NCBI GenBank assembly: GCA_009691805.1
Contig: SIAK01000005.1
Location: 1-64,000, forward strand
DNA: 64,000 nt
Reading direction: 5' to 3'
DNA from: Phycisphaerales bacterium
GTDB lineage: Bacteria; Planctomycetota; Phycisphaerae; Phycisphaerales; SM1A02
Each line of letters begins with the position of its first letter. Position 1 is the stretch's first letter. The position numbers and the translations under genes are program-made. Below, one piece after another: positions 18,260-25,734 of the stretch. A model generated the notes under the pieces. That model was not told the origin of the DNA. It searched no databases and was given only the letters and a program-made list of their open reading frames with translations.

Positions 18260-18973
18260 TCAAACGCGCGTGACCTTGTTCTTGCTGGAACTCTCGATGA
18301 GCGCAACAACTTCTTCCATCTCCACCGCCGCATCACCCGCCAGTCGATCCACTCGATTGCGGAAGAAGCTGTAGAGGGTGACGCACGGAATTGCGACGAC
18401 CAAGCCTTGGAACGTCGTGATGAGCGCGATCGCGATGTTGTAGGCGAGTGCTTCGTAGTACGTTGAATCATGCGCCGCGCTCGACGCGACGGTTTCAAAC
18501 GCGCCAATCATGCCTTGCACGGTGCCGAGCAATCCCAGCAGCGGACCAACCGACCCAATCACGCCGATCACATCCATCGTGCGGTAGAGCCGCGCGGTCT
18601 GCTCGATGCCACTCTCTTCAAGTGCGCTCTTCATTTCGAACGCGCCAAACGGAGAAGCGATGAATCGCTTGAGCCCTGGTGCGAGCGTGCGCAAGAAATA
18701 GCAATCGTTCGCAGGAAGTTGCGCGTACTCCAATGCGTGTTCAAGCTGCCCGCGCGCAAGCAACTCCTTCACTGCGTTGATGCGATCTCGTGGCATCTGC
18801 ACTGACGCGCGAATCTGCACGAAATGCACGATGACGAAGGCGAGTGCCACAATCGAGAGCAGCACGATGATGTAGCCAATCACGCCACCGCCCGTGATGA
18901 ACTTGAGCGCGGACGTGCCAGCGCCCTGAGCATTGGTGGTACTTGCGGCTGCTTGAAGAAGAAAGTGCGTCAT
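18260..18973 (-). CDS. exbB: MotA/TolQ/ExbB-family proton channel
   Basis: 237 residues with three predicted transmembrane helices (~30-52, ~133-155, ~175-197) and a cytoplasmic loop between the first two. The diagnostic family motif is GSVGPLLGLLGTVQGMIGAF in the second helix, followed by IAIALITTFQGLVVAIP in the third. ExbB-type pentamers form the stator of proton-driven machines (TonB, Tol-Pal, flagellar and gliding motors). The gene overlaps the preceding secreted-protein gene by 4 bases and is followed by two exbD genes. The N-terminal ~25 residues are Ala/Thr-rich and could be a short periplasmic extension. Confidence 0.93.
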   Translation of the reverse strand: MTHFLLQAAASTTNAQGAGTSALKFITGGGVIGYIIVLLSIVALAFVIVHFVQIRASVQMPRDRINAVKELLARGQLEHALEYAQLPANDCYFLRTLAPGLKRFIASPFGAFEMKSALEESGIEQTARLYRTMDVIGVIGSVGPLLGLLGTVQGMIGAFETVASSAAHDSTYYEALAYNIAIALITTFQGLVVAIPCVTLYSFFRNRVDRLAGDAAVEMEEVVALIESSSKNKVTRV

Positions 18974-20112
18974 GGAGTTTGCTTCCTATCCGATTCCGTT
19001 GCAGTCGCTGCGGCTGCTGATTTCTGTTTGGAGTCTGTGAAAAACGGGTCGCCATCGTAACTCGCGCCGATACGCTCAATCGTGGACGCGCTCTTCGCAT
19101 CGCCGCGTTCGCGACACGCTGCGGCTGCTTCGTGGAGTGCCAATCGACCGAGCGCTGTATTGCCCTGCGTTGCGGCCACGCTGAGGAGTTCAAGCGTTCC
19201 CTCTTCACGCGCGGACGATTCCGCGCGTTGCACCAAGGCACGACCGATTGTCATCGATCGCCACGCAAGCAATTCGCGCGGCGCGTCGCCGCCGCCTGAA
19301 GTTCGCGCAAGCGCGAGAAATCCATCGGCGAGTTTCTTGCGCTCGCGATCATCCGTTGCAAGCGCGAGCTCTTCAAGTGAGGCAAGGAGTTGCTCACCGA
19401 GCGGCGCATCGCTTGCAAGTGCGACATGCTGAGGCGCGTTGCGCAAGAGGCGTGCGAATCGCTGCGCCATCAATGCTGTTTTTGTTGCCTCGCGCGCCGC
19501 ACTGTCCAGTGCTTCGGCTGCGCGAGTGGCAGTCTCATCCGCCGCAAAGGGAGTGATTCCGCTCGAGAAAAGCGTGGACGGCTCGAGCACCCCGGGCAAC
19601 GAGGCAAAGGGCGCGTCCGCCGATGTTGCGTGCGTTGCAGCGTTCTCCGCCACGATGATCCACGGCTCAAGCGCGCCCACCATGTCGCCGCGCGCGAGTG
19701 CGCAGCGCAACAAACCTTCTGCCGTGATCGACGCGAGATCACCTTTGTGAACACGCATCGAACCCCACACTTCGCGCAGCAACGGCTCGGCAAGTTCGTA
19801 GTCGCCGCGCAGGAGTCGCATGCGCCCGCGCCAGAGCGTTTCGCCCCCCTTCAATTGCGCGTCGATGTTGGCAGGCGCAGTTGTGCCGCGCACCGCACGC
19901 ACTTGATCCCATCGCACAAACTGATCGACTCCATCAACGCGCTTCACGCGCAACCCAGATTCTTCGACGATCGCTGACGATCCTTCGAGCAGCGCCGCGC
20001 CATCTCGCAAGTCGAGTTGCACATCGGCACTCGCGAGTTGCAGGCAAGCACACGCCGCACTCAGCGCAAGCAGTGCGCGTGAAACTCGAAGTGATGCGGA
20101 GGAGTCATGCAT
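18970..20112 (-). CDS. Secreted protein of unknown function upstream of exbB
   Basis: 380 residues with a signal peptide (LRVSRALLALSAACACLQLASA, cleavage near residue 29). The first ~50 mature residues form a small beta-rich segment (VQLDLRDGAALLEGSSAIVE, then VDQFVRWDQVRAVRG). The rest is helical and repeat-like: FLALARTSGGGDAPRELLAW, TQGNTALGRLALHEAAAACR. No named family is recognised. The start lies 45 bases after the stop of the VWA/TonB-like gene and the stop overlaps exbB by 4 bases, so it is part of the same operon and likely a periplasmic component of the same machine. Confidence 0.66.
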   Translation of the reverse strand: MHDSSASLRVSRALLALSAACACLQLASADVQLDLRDGAALLEGSSAIVEESGLRVKRVDGVDQFVRWDQVRAVRGTTAPANIDAQLKGGETLWRGRMRLLRGDYELAEPLLREVWGSMRVHKGDLASITAEGLLRCALARGDMVGALEPWIIVAENAATHATSADAPFASLPGVLEPSTLFSSGITPFAADETATRAAEALDSAAREATKTALMAQRFARLLRNAPQHVALASDAPLGEQLLASLEELALATDDRERKKLADGFLALARTSGGGDAPRELLAWRSMTIGRALVQRAESSAREEGTLELLSVAATQGNTALGRLALHEAAAACRERGDAKSASTIERIGASYDGDPFFTDSKQKSAAAATATESDRKQTP

Positions 20113-20157
20113 GGGAGGAGAAGTCCGGTGAGGTCAAACGGTTCATGTTCGGCGCGT

Positions 20158-21201
20158 TCAAGGTCCTGCTGGAATCGTGATGCGAACACCGCCCGTCACA
20201 GGGACATATCGAAAAACGCCCTCGTTTTCTCGTGCAATCTCCTCAAGTCCCGCGCGACCGGATTCCGAACCGAAACAGATTGTGTTGATGATCGACGCGC
20301 GCCGTTGCTTGTGATTGAGGCGCGTGATCTCGCTCGGACCATCTCCAGGAATCTCGCCGTCGGTGAGGAAAAAAATGACATCGGGAGATGCTGGCAATTC
20401 GAACACACGTTCGAATGAGGTCATCGGATACGTGCCGCCGCCAGGCGCTTGCTCCTCGAGCCACTTCTTCATGCGCAAGATGTTGCCCCTCGTCGCGCGA
20501 ATCCAACTCTCTTCCCAATCAGGAATGCGGCGATCGTCGGAGAAGAGCACCACGTACAGACTCGCGAAATCAGGAAGCGCCGCGATCGAGCGCTTGAGTT
20601 CGGTCATCGCAACGACAAACCGATCATCCATCTGCATGGATCCCGAAACATCGACGATGAATGCGAATCGCGTGCCGCGACCACCGACACCGAAGAAACT
20701 TGTGCCGCCACCTCCGCGACCACTTCCGATACCAATCCCCTGACCAGGTCCACTAGAACCAACGATGCCGCCAGGTCCTGGTGCTTCAATCATGCCGAAA
20801 CTATTTTGCGTGGGATCACCGCTCGCGAGATCCGCACTGAGCGCCGGAATCTCATCAGGATCAGGCATGATCTCACCCGCTGCAAGTGGAGACGGATCAG
20901 GCAGCTCGACATCTTCATTCGGCGTCACAGGTTCCTGCGCGCTCGCGAGATTGATCTCGACAGGCGCGTCCATGCGACGCTCCGCTTCCGCAGGTTGTCG
21001 ATACCACCAAAGCGAAAGCATCATGGAGATATGCACAACAAGTGAAACGGCAAACGCGAAAAGTAAAATGTGAACCCAATACTCTCGCGAGTAGCGGCGG
21101 CGCTCGAGATCCGCGGGTCGCGCGTACACAGGCGCACCACCTTGGGTCTTCACCGAAGTGGGCGCGCTGAGATCGCGAGGTTGATTTGCGGGAACTTGCA
21201 T
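20158..21201 (-). CDS. TonB-like membrane anchor fused to a von Willebrand factor A domain
   Basis: 347 residues from ATG 21201 (MQVPANQPRDL); the frame extends upstream but has no better start. Residues 1-40 are cytoplasmic. One transmembrane helix spans ~41-66 and carries Ser53-x3-His57 (VSLVVHIS), the same SxxxH spacing that TonB uses to contact ExbB/ExbD. A Pro/acidic-rich stretch (~88-130, PVTPNEDVELPDPSP) and a Gly-rich linker (~139-177) lead to a VWA domain (~178-347). Its metal site is intact: FIVDVSGSM (Asp184, Ser186, Ser188), a Thr in GGGTYPMTS, and FFLTDGEIPGDG. There is no TonB C-terminal domain. It is the first gene of an eight-gene operon containing exbB and two exbD genes. VWA domains bind protein ligands through a metal ion; ligand and role here are unknown. 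Confidence 0.82.
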   Translation of the reverse strand: MQVPANQPRDLSAPTSVKTQGGAPVYARPADLERRRYSREYWVHILLFAFAVSLVVHISMMLSLWWYRQPAEAERRMDAPVEINLASAQEPVTPNEDVELPDPSPLAAGEIMPDPDEIPALSADLASGDPTQNSFGMIEAPGPGGIVGSSGPGQGIGIGSGRGGGGTSFFGVGGRGTRFAFIVDVSGSMQMDDRFVVAMTELKRSIAALPDFASLYVVLFSDDRRIPDWEESWIRATRGNILRMKKWLEEQAPGGGTYPMTSFERVFELPASPDVIFFLTDGEIPGDGPSEITRLNHKQRRASIINTICFGSESGRAGLEEIARENEGVFRYVPVTGGVRITIPAGP

Positions 21202-21362
21202 GAAATCCCTGCTGAAAAACGCATCACCTACCCAACGTCGGGTGGTTCTGTAAGTTTCTACGAGAACGTGGATGAAGTGCGACCCGAAGCCCTGCAAAAA
21301 ATCAAGAATTCGCAGAGAATGCGATCCGCCCACGCCGCGACCAACGCCTCCGAGAATTCACC
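21202..21362. promoter_or_regulatory. Divergent promoter region, VWA/ExbB operon and pyrH
   Basis: The 161-base gap must contain the promoters of both the minus-strand VWA/ExbB/ExbD operon and the plus-strand pyrH gene. An imperfect inverted repeat (ACCTACCC at 21226-21233 facing GGGTGGT at 21240-21246) lies 25 bases before the VWA gene start and could be an operator. No convincing -35/-10 pair was found by eye on either strand. Confidence 0.35.
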
Positions 21363-22088
21363 ATGCCGATGAGCCGCCCCAAGAATCGCATCCTCCTCAA
21401 GATTTCTGGAGAGAGTCTCGCGCAGTCAGGCCAACTTGGAATCAGCACCGAGGAGTTAAAGCTCATCGCGAACGAGATTGTCGCCGCAGCAGACCTCGGC
21501 GGCGAAATCGCTGTCGTGGTCGGCGGTGGAAACATCGTGCGCGGCGCAAAGTTGGCGGCAAGCGGCATCATTCATCAATCGACCGCAGATTACATGGGCA
21601 TGTTGGCGACGGTCATGAATGGCATGGCTCTGAAGGAGGTCATCGAAGAACTCGGTCGCCCCGCACGCATCATGAGCGCGATCAACGTTCCCGCGGTTGC
21701 GGAGCCGTTCATCCGCGCGCGGGCGGTCCGCCACCTTGAGAAGGGGCGTGTGGTTGTCCTTGTTGCGGGTACAGGAAATCCGTTCTTCACCACCGATACT
21801 TGCGCGTCTCTACGAGCCATCGAACTCAACGCGAGCATTCTGTTGAAGGCGACCAAGGTCGATGGAATCTATTCCGCCGACCCCAAACTGCATCCCTCCG
21901 CCACGCGCTACGACTCGCTCACATTCGCCGAGGCAATCGCGCAAAAACTGGGAGTGATGGATCTCACAGCGCTCACGATGTGCATGGAACACGACCTCCC
22001 CGTCTGCGTCTTCGACTACCGCATCGCGGGCAACATCAAGCGTGTTGTGAGCGGAGAACGCATCGGAACGCTCGTCACAAAGGCTTGA
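21363..22088 (+). CDS. pyrH: UMP kinase
   Basis: Hexameric UMP kinase, making UDP from UMP and ATP in the cytosol. 241 residues of the amino-acid-kinase fold. KISGESLAQ near the N-terminus binds phosphate, VVVGGGNIVRGAKLA is the GGGN motif, and ADYMGMLATVMNGMAL and VAGTGNPFFTTDTCASLRA are PyrH-specific. The acidic region KATKVDGIYSADPKL follows, then VMDLTALTMCMEHDLPVCVF. It precedes frr by 68 bases, the common bacterial pyrH-frr arrangement. The start could also be the second methionine at 21369. Confidence 0.95.
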   Translation: MPMSRPKNRILLKISGESLAQSGQLGISTEELKLIANEIVAAADLGGEIAVVVGGGNIVRGAKLAASGIIHQSTADYMGMLATVMNGMALKEVIEELGRPARIMSAINVPAVAEPFIRARAVRHLEKGRVVVLVAGTGNPFFTTDTCASLRAIELNASILLKATKVDGIYSADPKLHPSATRYDSLTFAEAIAQKLGVMDLTALTMCMEHDLPVCVFDYRIAGNIKRVVSGERIGTLVTKA

Positions 22089-22156
22089 AATAGGCTGCAG
22101 TCCCCCTCGCTTAGTCGCAACTGCTTCGGCAACTGCGCGGTATCCTCCTCGCTCTC

Positions 22157-22723
22157 ATGGACATCGACACAATCATTCTCGAGACCGACGACCGCATGCA
22201 GAAAACCACGGACTACCTGCAGAAGGAACTCCGAGGCATGCGCACGGGACGAGCGACGAGTGCGCTGCTTGAGTATGTGAAGGTCGAGTACTACGGATCG
22301 CACACCGATCTGCGTGAACTCGCGATCGTGAATGTCGCCGATGCGACGCAGCTGATCGTGAAGCCTTTCGACCCAAGTTCGAAGCATGAGATCGTGAAAG
22401 CGATTGAAGCTGCTGGTGTCGGCGCGCGCGCGCAGGTTGAAGGCAATGCGATTCGCGTGAGCGTCCCCGCTCCGTCGTCTGATCGACGCAAGCAACTCGT
22501 TGTTCAAGTGAAAAAGATCGCGGAGGAATCCAAGATCGCGATTCGCAACGAACGCCGCGATTGCAATAAGGCCGTTGAACACTTGGTCGCCGACAAGAAA
22601 AATGCGATCCCCGAGGACTCTGCGAAGAAGTCCAAGGAAGAGATCGATGAGATGACGAAGAAGTACTGCGAGCGCGTTGATGAACTTGCAGAGAAGAAAG
22701 TCACGGAGATTGAGGAAGTCTGA
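22157..22723 (+). CDS. frr: Ribosome recycling factor
   Basis: Splits post-termination ribosomes together with EF-G. 188 residues, normal for the family, with the two-domain pattern: long helices at both ends (QKTTDYLQKELRGMRTGRAT and KAVEHLVADKKNAIPEDSAK) and the beta domain in between (VKVEYYGSHTDLRELAIVNV, then IVKPFDPSSKHEIVKAIEAA, then IRVSVPAPSSDRRKQLV). A TATCCT hexamer lies only 10 bases before the ATG and no Shine-Dalgarno is seen, so a separate near-leaderless transcript is possible besides read-through from pyrH. Confidence 0.95.
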   Translation: MDIDTIILETDDRMQKTTDYLQKELRGMRTGRATSALLEYVKVEYYGSHTDLRELAIVNVADATQLIVKPFDPSSKHEIVKAIEAAGVGARAQVEGNAIRVSVPAPSSDRRKQLVVQVKKIAEESKIAIRNERRDCNKAVEHLVADKKNAIPEDSAKKSKEEIDEMTKKYCERVDELAEKKVTEIEEV

Positions 22724-22838
22724 GCAGTCGTCCTTGTCGCACGACTGACCTCTATCGTCGAAGACGCTCTTTCTCCACGCAGGCGTGCTCTCCTACAGAC
22801 GCCTCGTGACGATGGATTCTCTATGTTTCATGACCTTA

Positions 22839-22859
22839 TTGAGGTCGTGCACCGACCTC
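22839..22859 (+). promoter_or_regulatory. Hairpin or operator before the beta-helix protein gene
   Basis: A perfect 8-bp inverted repeat (TGAGGTCG/CGACCTCA, 5-base loop) ends 12 bases before the chosen ATG at 22872. It would sit in the 5' leader or overlap the promoter. No T-run follows, so it is more likely regulatory than a frr terminator. Confidence 0.4.
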
Positions 22860-22871
22860 AGCTCCTTCCCT

Positions 22872-25172
22872 ATGCAACCTTCCGCGCACCCACGGTTCCT
22901 CTCCTTCGTCCCTGCGAGCATTGTGTTGGCTGCGATGCTCACCACAGCCAACGCGCAGACTCCGACAATCGTTGTTGACGCAGACAACACGGTCATCACG
23001 CAGAGCGTGGCTGTTGTGCCGATTATTGGCGTGCTCATGGATACCGACTTGAATGGTGTGGTGCACGTCAAGGGTGATCCTGAAGGCAGGCCGATCACGG
23101 TTGACTTTGGTGGCGGACTTCTGCTCGGGAGCGCACTCTCCTCGGAACGATTGACCGGCATCGGCATTGTCGTCACCGGTAAGAATGTCACCCTGCGCAA
23201 CGGCAAAGTGAAGGGTTTTAAAGTCGGCATTCAGGGTGTCGGGTGCGACGGACTCGTCCTTGAAGACTTCGACACCAGCGACAATTACGCGCAGCTCTTG
23301 CAATCCAAGCCATGGAAGGAACAGGGCGCAGATTGGCTGTTTCCGCATCAAAACGATGCGGGCGAGTGGGCGCAACAGCACGGCGCTGGAGTGTCTGTTT
23401 CGAACGCGACGGGCATCACGATTCGCAACGTCACAAACCTTCGCACACAGAATGGCATTCTGCTTTCGCGCGTGAACAACTCCAAAGTCTACGACAACGA
23501 TTGTTCGTTCTTGTCAGGTTGGGGACTGGCGATGTGGCGCTCGAATCGCAACACAATCGCGCGCAACAGTTTCGACTTCTGCATTCGCGGTTACTCGAAC
23601 GGCATCTACGCGCGCGGACAAGATTCCGCTGGCATCTTGCTCTTCGAACAATGCAGCGACAACGTGCTTGCACTCAATAGCTGCACGCACTCGGGCGATG
23701 GTATCTTTGGATTTGCAGGGCGCGAAGCACTTGGCGAGAGCCCAAGCCCCGTTCCAGTCAGCGACACGAACGACCCTTACGAGTGGTATCGCGGTCGCGG
23801 CTGCAACAACAACCAAATCATTGCGAACGATCTCTCCTTCTCCTCCGCGCACGGCTTGGAGATGACGTTTAGTTTCGGCAATCAAGTGCTGCGCAATCGG
23901 TTCGAAGGCAACGGTTTCTGCGGGATTTGGGGCGGTTATTCGCGCAACACGCTCATCGCATTCAACACATTCGAAGGCAACGGCGGCGCAGGACACGGGC
24001 GCGAGCGTGGTGGCATTGCGATGGAACATGCGCAAGGCACGCAGATCGAAGACAACCAGTTTTCACTCGATGCGCAAGGCATCGCGTTCTGGATGGATGA
24101 GGACGCTGGACTTGCGAAGTTGCCTTGGGCTGCAGCGAATGGCACGGAGACGAAATCCAACCGAGTGCAATCCAACGTCTTCACGAAGGAAGATCAGGCA
24201 ATCGTGTTGATCGGCACGAGTGCGACGGTGCTCGATCACAACAAGTTTGTCGATTGCCCTGTTGAAGTCGTCGAAGAAAACGCTTCCGACACGAAACAAA
24301 GCGATGCGGGTCTCGCCTCCTGTGCGCCGACAAGTGCCGCAATCGACGCTCTGCTCGCAGCATTGCCTGGCTCACGCGCCGCAGTCGGACTTCGCGATGC
24401 GCTGCGCGGACGCGATCGCATCGTCATGCTCGATCGCGGTCCGTACATGTGGGATCGACCGATCATCGTGCGATTAAATCAGTCGCAGAACCGTGCGCAG
24501 TATGGGCTGCACGGATTTCCGAAGTTGGTTGGCGCAGACGTGCTTGGTCGAGGACCACTCTTTGTCGGAGTCGCGCGCGATGATCGCGGCGCAGAGATCG
24601 CGGCGGATCCCGCAGGCTTCGTGACCCCCTACATCCTGCAAGTTCGCGGCATTAACAAACTGAAGGTTCGACACAGCGACATCCTCGCTCCTGCGGAGTG
24701 GAAGACGCGACTCTTCGAATTGAAAAACGCCACCGGCGCGGTCGATCCAAGCAAGGATAATGCGGCGTTTCAAGCACTTTCCGCAGAACAAGAGATCGAG
24801 TTCGTCTTCCGTGAACTCTCGTTCGAGTATGGCAACGGCGCACCGCAAAACGCGATTGACGATCCTGACGTGCGCAAACTCACCCTGCCCGCCGATGGGT
24901 TCGGCATGATTGCGGAGACGACCTTGCACTTCATTCCCGGCAAGTACCGCATCCACCTCGAAACCCGCGATGCCGCTCGTCTCACGTTGGATGGACGGAT
25001 CGTGATCGATCAGTTCAGCCGCACGCAAGACAATGGCATCGTCGACGATGCGTTTGCATTTGAGATCACGGAAGAACGAGATGTTCCCATCAAGGTTGAA
25101 CACTTTGATACTGTTGGCGAAGCGCACCTGCGCATCTACTTCGAAGCGATTGACCCGATCATCAAGGGCTGA
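22872..25172 (+). CDS. Secreted right-handed beta-helix (NosD-like) protein with PA14-like C-terminus
   Basis: 766 residues from ATG 22872, which gives a clean signal peptide (PRFLSFVPASIVLAAMLTTA ending in ANAQ); in-frame upstream ATGs lack one. Residues ~90-480 show the short repeated N/G/D turns of parallel beta-helix proteins, for example NATGITIRNVTNLRTQNGIL, NNSKVYDNDCSFLSG and GNQVLRNRFEGNGFCGIWGG. This is the carbohydrate-binding/NosD type of periplasmic fold. The last ~100 residues (TLHFIPGKYRIHLETRDAAR, then LTLDGRIVIDQ, then VEHFDTVGEAHLRIYFE) fit a PA14-like carbohydrate-binding beta barrel. Polysaccharide lyase or binding activity is possible, but no catalytic residues can be assigned. 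The gene stands alone, 25 bases before nrdR. Confidence 0.78.
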   Translation: MQPSAHPRFLSFVPASIVLAAMLTTANAQTPTIVVDADNTVITQSVAVVPIIGVLMDTDLNGVVHVKGDPEGRPITVDFGGGLLLGSALSSERLTGIGIVVTGKNVTLRNGKVKGFKVGIQGVGCDGLVLEDFDTSDNYAQLLQSKPWKEQGADWLFPHQNDAGEWAQQHGAGVSVSNATGITIRNVTNLRTQNGILLSRVNNSKVYDNDCSFLSGWGLAMWRSNRNTIARNSFDFCIRGYSNGIYARGQDSAGILLFEQCSDNVLALNSCTHSGDGIFGFAGREALGESPSPVPVSDTNDPYEWYRGRGCNNNQIIANDLSFSSAHGLEMTFSFGNQVLRNRFEGNGFCGIWGGYSRNTLIAFNTFEGNGGAGHGRERGGIAMEHAQGTQIEDNQFSLDAQGIAFWMDEDAGLAKLPWAAANGTETKSNRVQSNVFTKEDQAIVLIGTSATVLDHNKFVDCPVEVVEENASDTKQSDAGLASCAPTSAAIDALLAALPGSRAAVGLRDALRGRDRIVMLDRGPYMWDRPIIVRLNQSQNRAQYGLHGFPKLVGADVLGRGPLFVGVARDDRGAEIAADPAGFVTPYILQVRGINKLKVRHSDILAPAEWKTRLFELKNATGAVDPSKDNAAFQALSAEQEIEFVFRELSFEYGNGAPQNAIDDPDVRKLTLPADGFGMIAETTLHFIPGKYRIHLETRDAARLTLDGRIVIDQFSRTQDNGIVDDAFAFEITEERDVPIKVEHFDTVGEAHLRIYFEAIDPIIKG

Positions 25173-25197
25173 GCAATCCGAGTGCAGAGGACCGATC

Positions 25198-25686
25198 ATG
25201 CAGTGTCCCGCGTGCAAAGCAGACGACGACAAAGTCATTGACAGCCGCCCGTCGGATGACGGTACTGCGGTGCGTCGTCGGCGCGAATGCAATCGCTGCA
25301 CGAAACGCTTTACGACCTATGAACGTCTCGAGCGCACGGCGCGTCTCGTTGTGCTCAAGCGAGATGGAACGTGTGTTCCTTTTGAAATCGAAAACATCAT
25401 GCGCGGTATTCAAGCCGCGTGTGGAAAGCGGCCTGTCTCAGAGGCAGCGAAGTTGCACCTCGCTCAAGAGGTCGATGATGAATTGCACGCAGAGTTTGAT
25501 CGGGAAGTGAAGAGCGACGAGGTCGGCAAGCGCGTTGCCCTGAAACTCCGCGCGCTCGACAAGATTGCGTATGTGCGATTTGCGAGCGAGTATCACGGCT
25601 TCCGCAACCTCGAAGAATTTGCCGATGAAATCAGGCATTTGCTCGACGAGCCGCCTGATTTGCCCAATCAAACGCCACTCTTCTAA
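25198..25686 (+). CDS. nrdR: Transcriptional repressor NrdR
   Basis: Nucleotide-sensing repressor of ribonucleotide reductase genes. 162 residues: a zinc ribbon with Cys3, Cys6, Cys31 and Cys34 (MQCPACK and CNRCTKRFTTYER), then an ATP-cone domain (~49-139: VLKRDGTCVPFEIENIMRGI). It binds ATP or dATP and then NrdR boxes in DNA. I choose ATG 25198 because the zinc ribbon starts right there; the frame is open further upstream within the previous gene. AGAGGA lies before the start as a ribosome binding site. No nrd gene is in this window. Confidence 0.94.
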   Translation: MQCPACKADDDKVIDSRPSDDGTAVRRRRECNRCTKRFTTYERLERTARLVVLKRDGTCVPFEIENIMRGIQAACGKRPVSEAAKLHLAQEVDDELHAEFDREVKSDEVGKRVALKLRALDKIAYVRFASEYHGFRNLEEFADEIRHLLDEPPDLPNQTPLF

Positions 25687-25734
25687 GGGCGCTCCGCCAG
25701 CGCGGATTCCTCGCCTATACACTTGCCACCCCCC

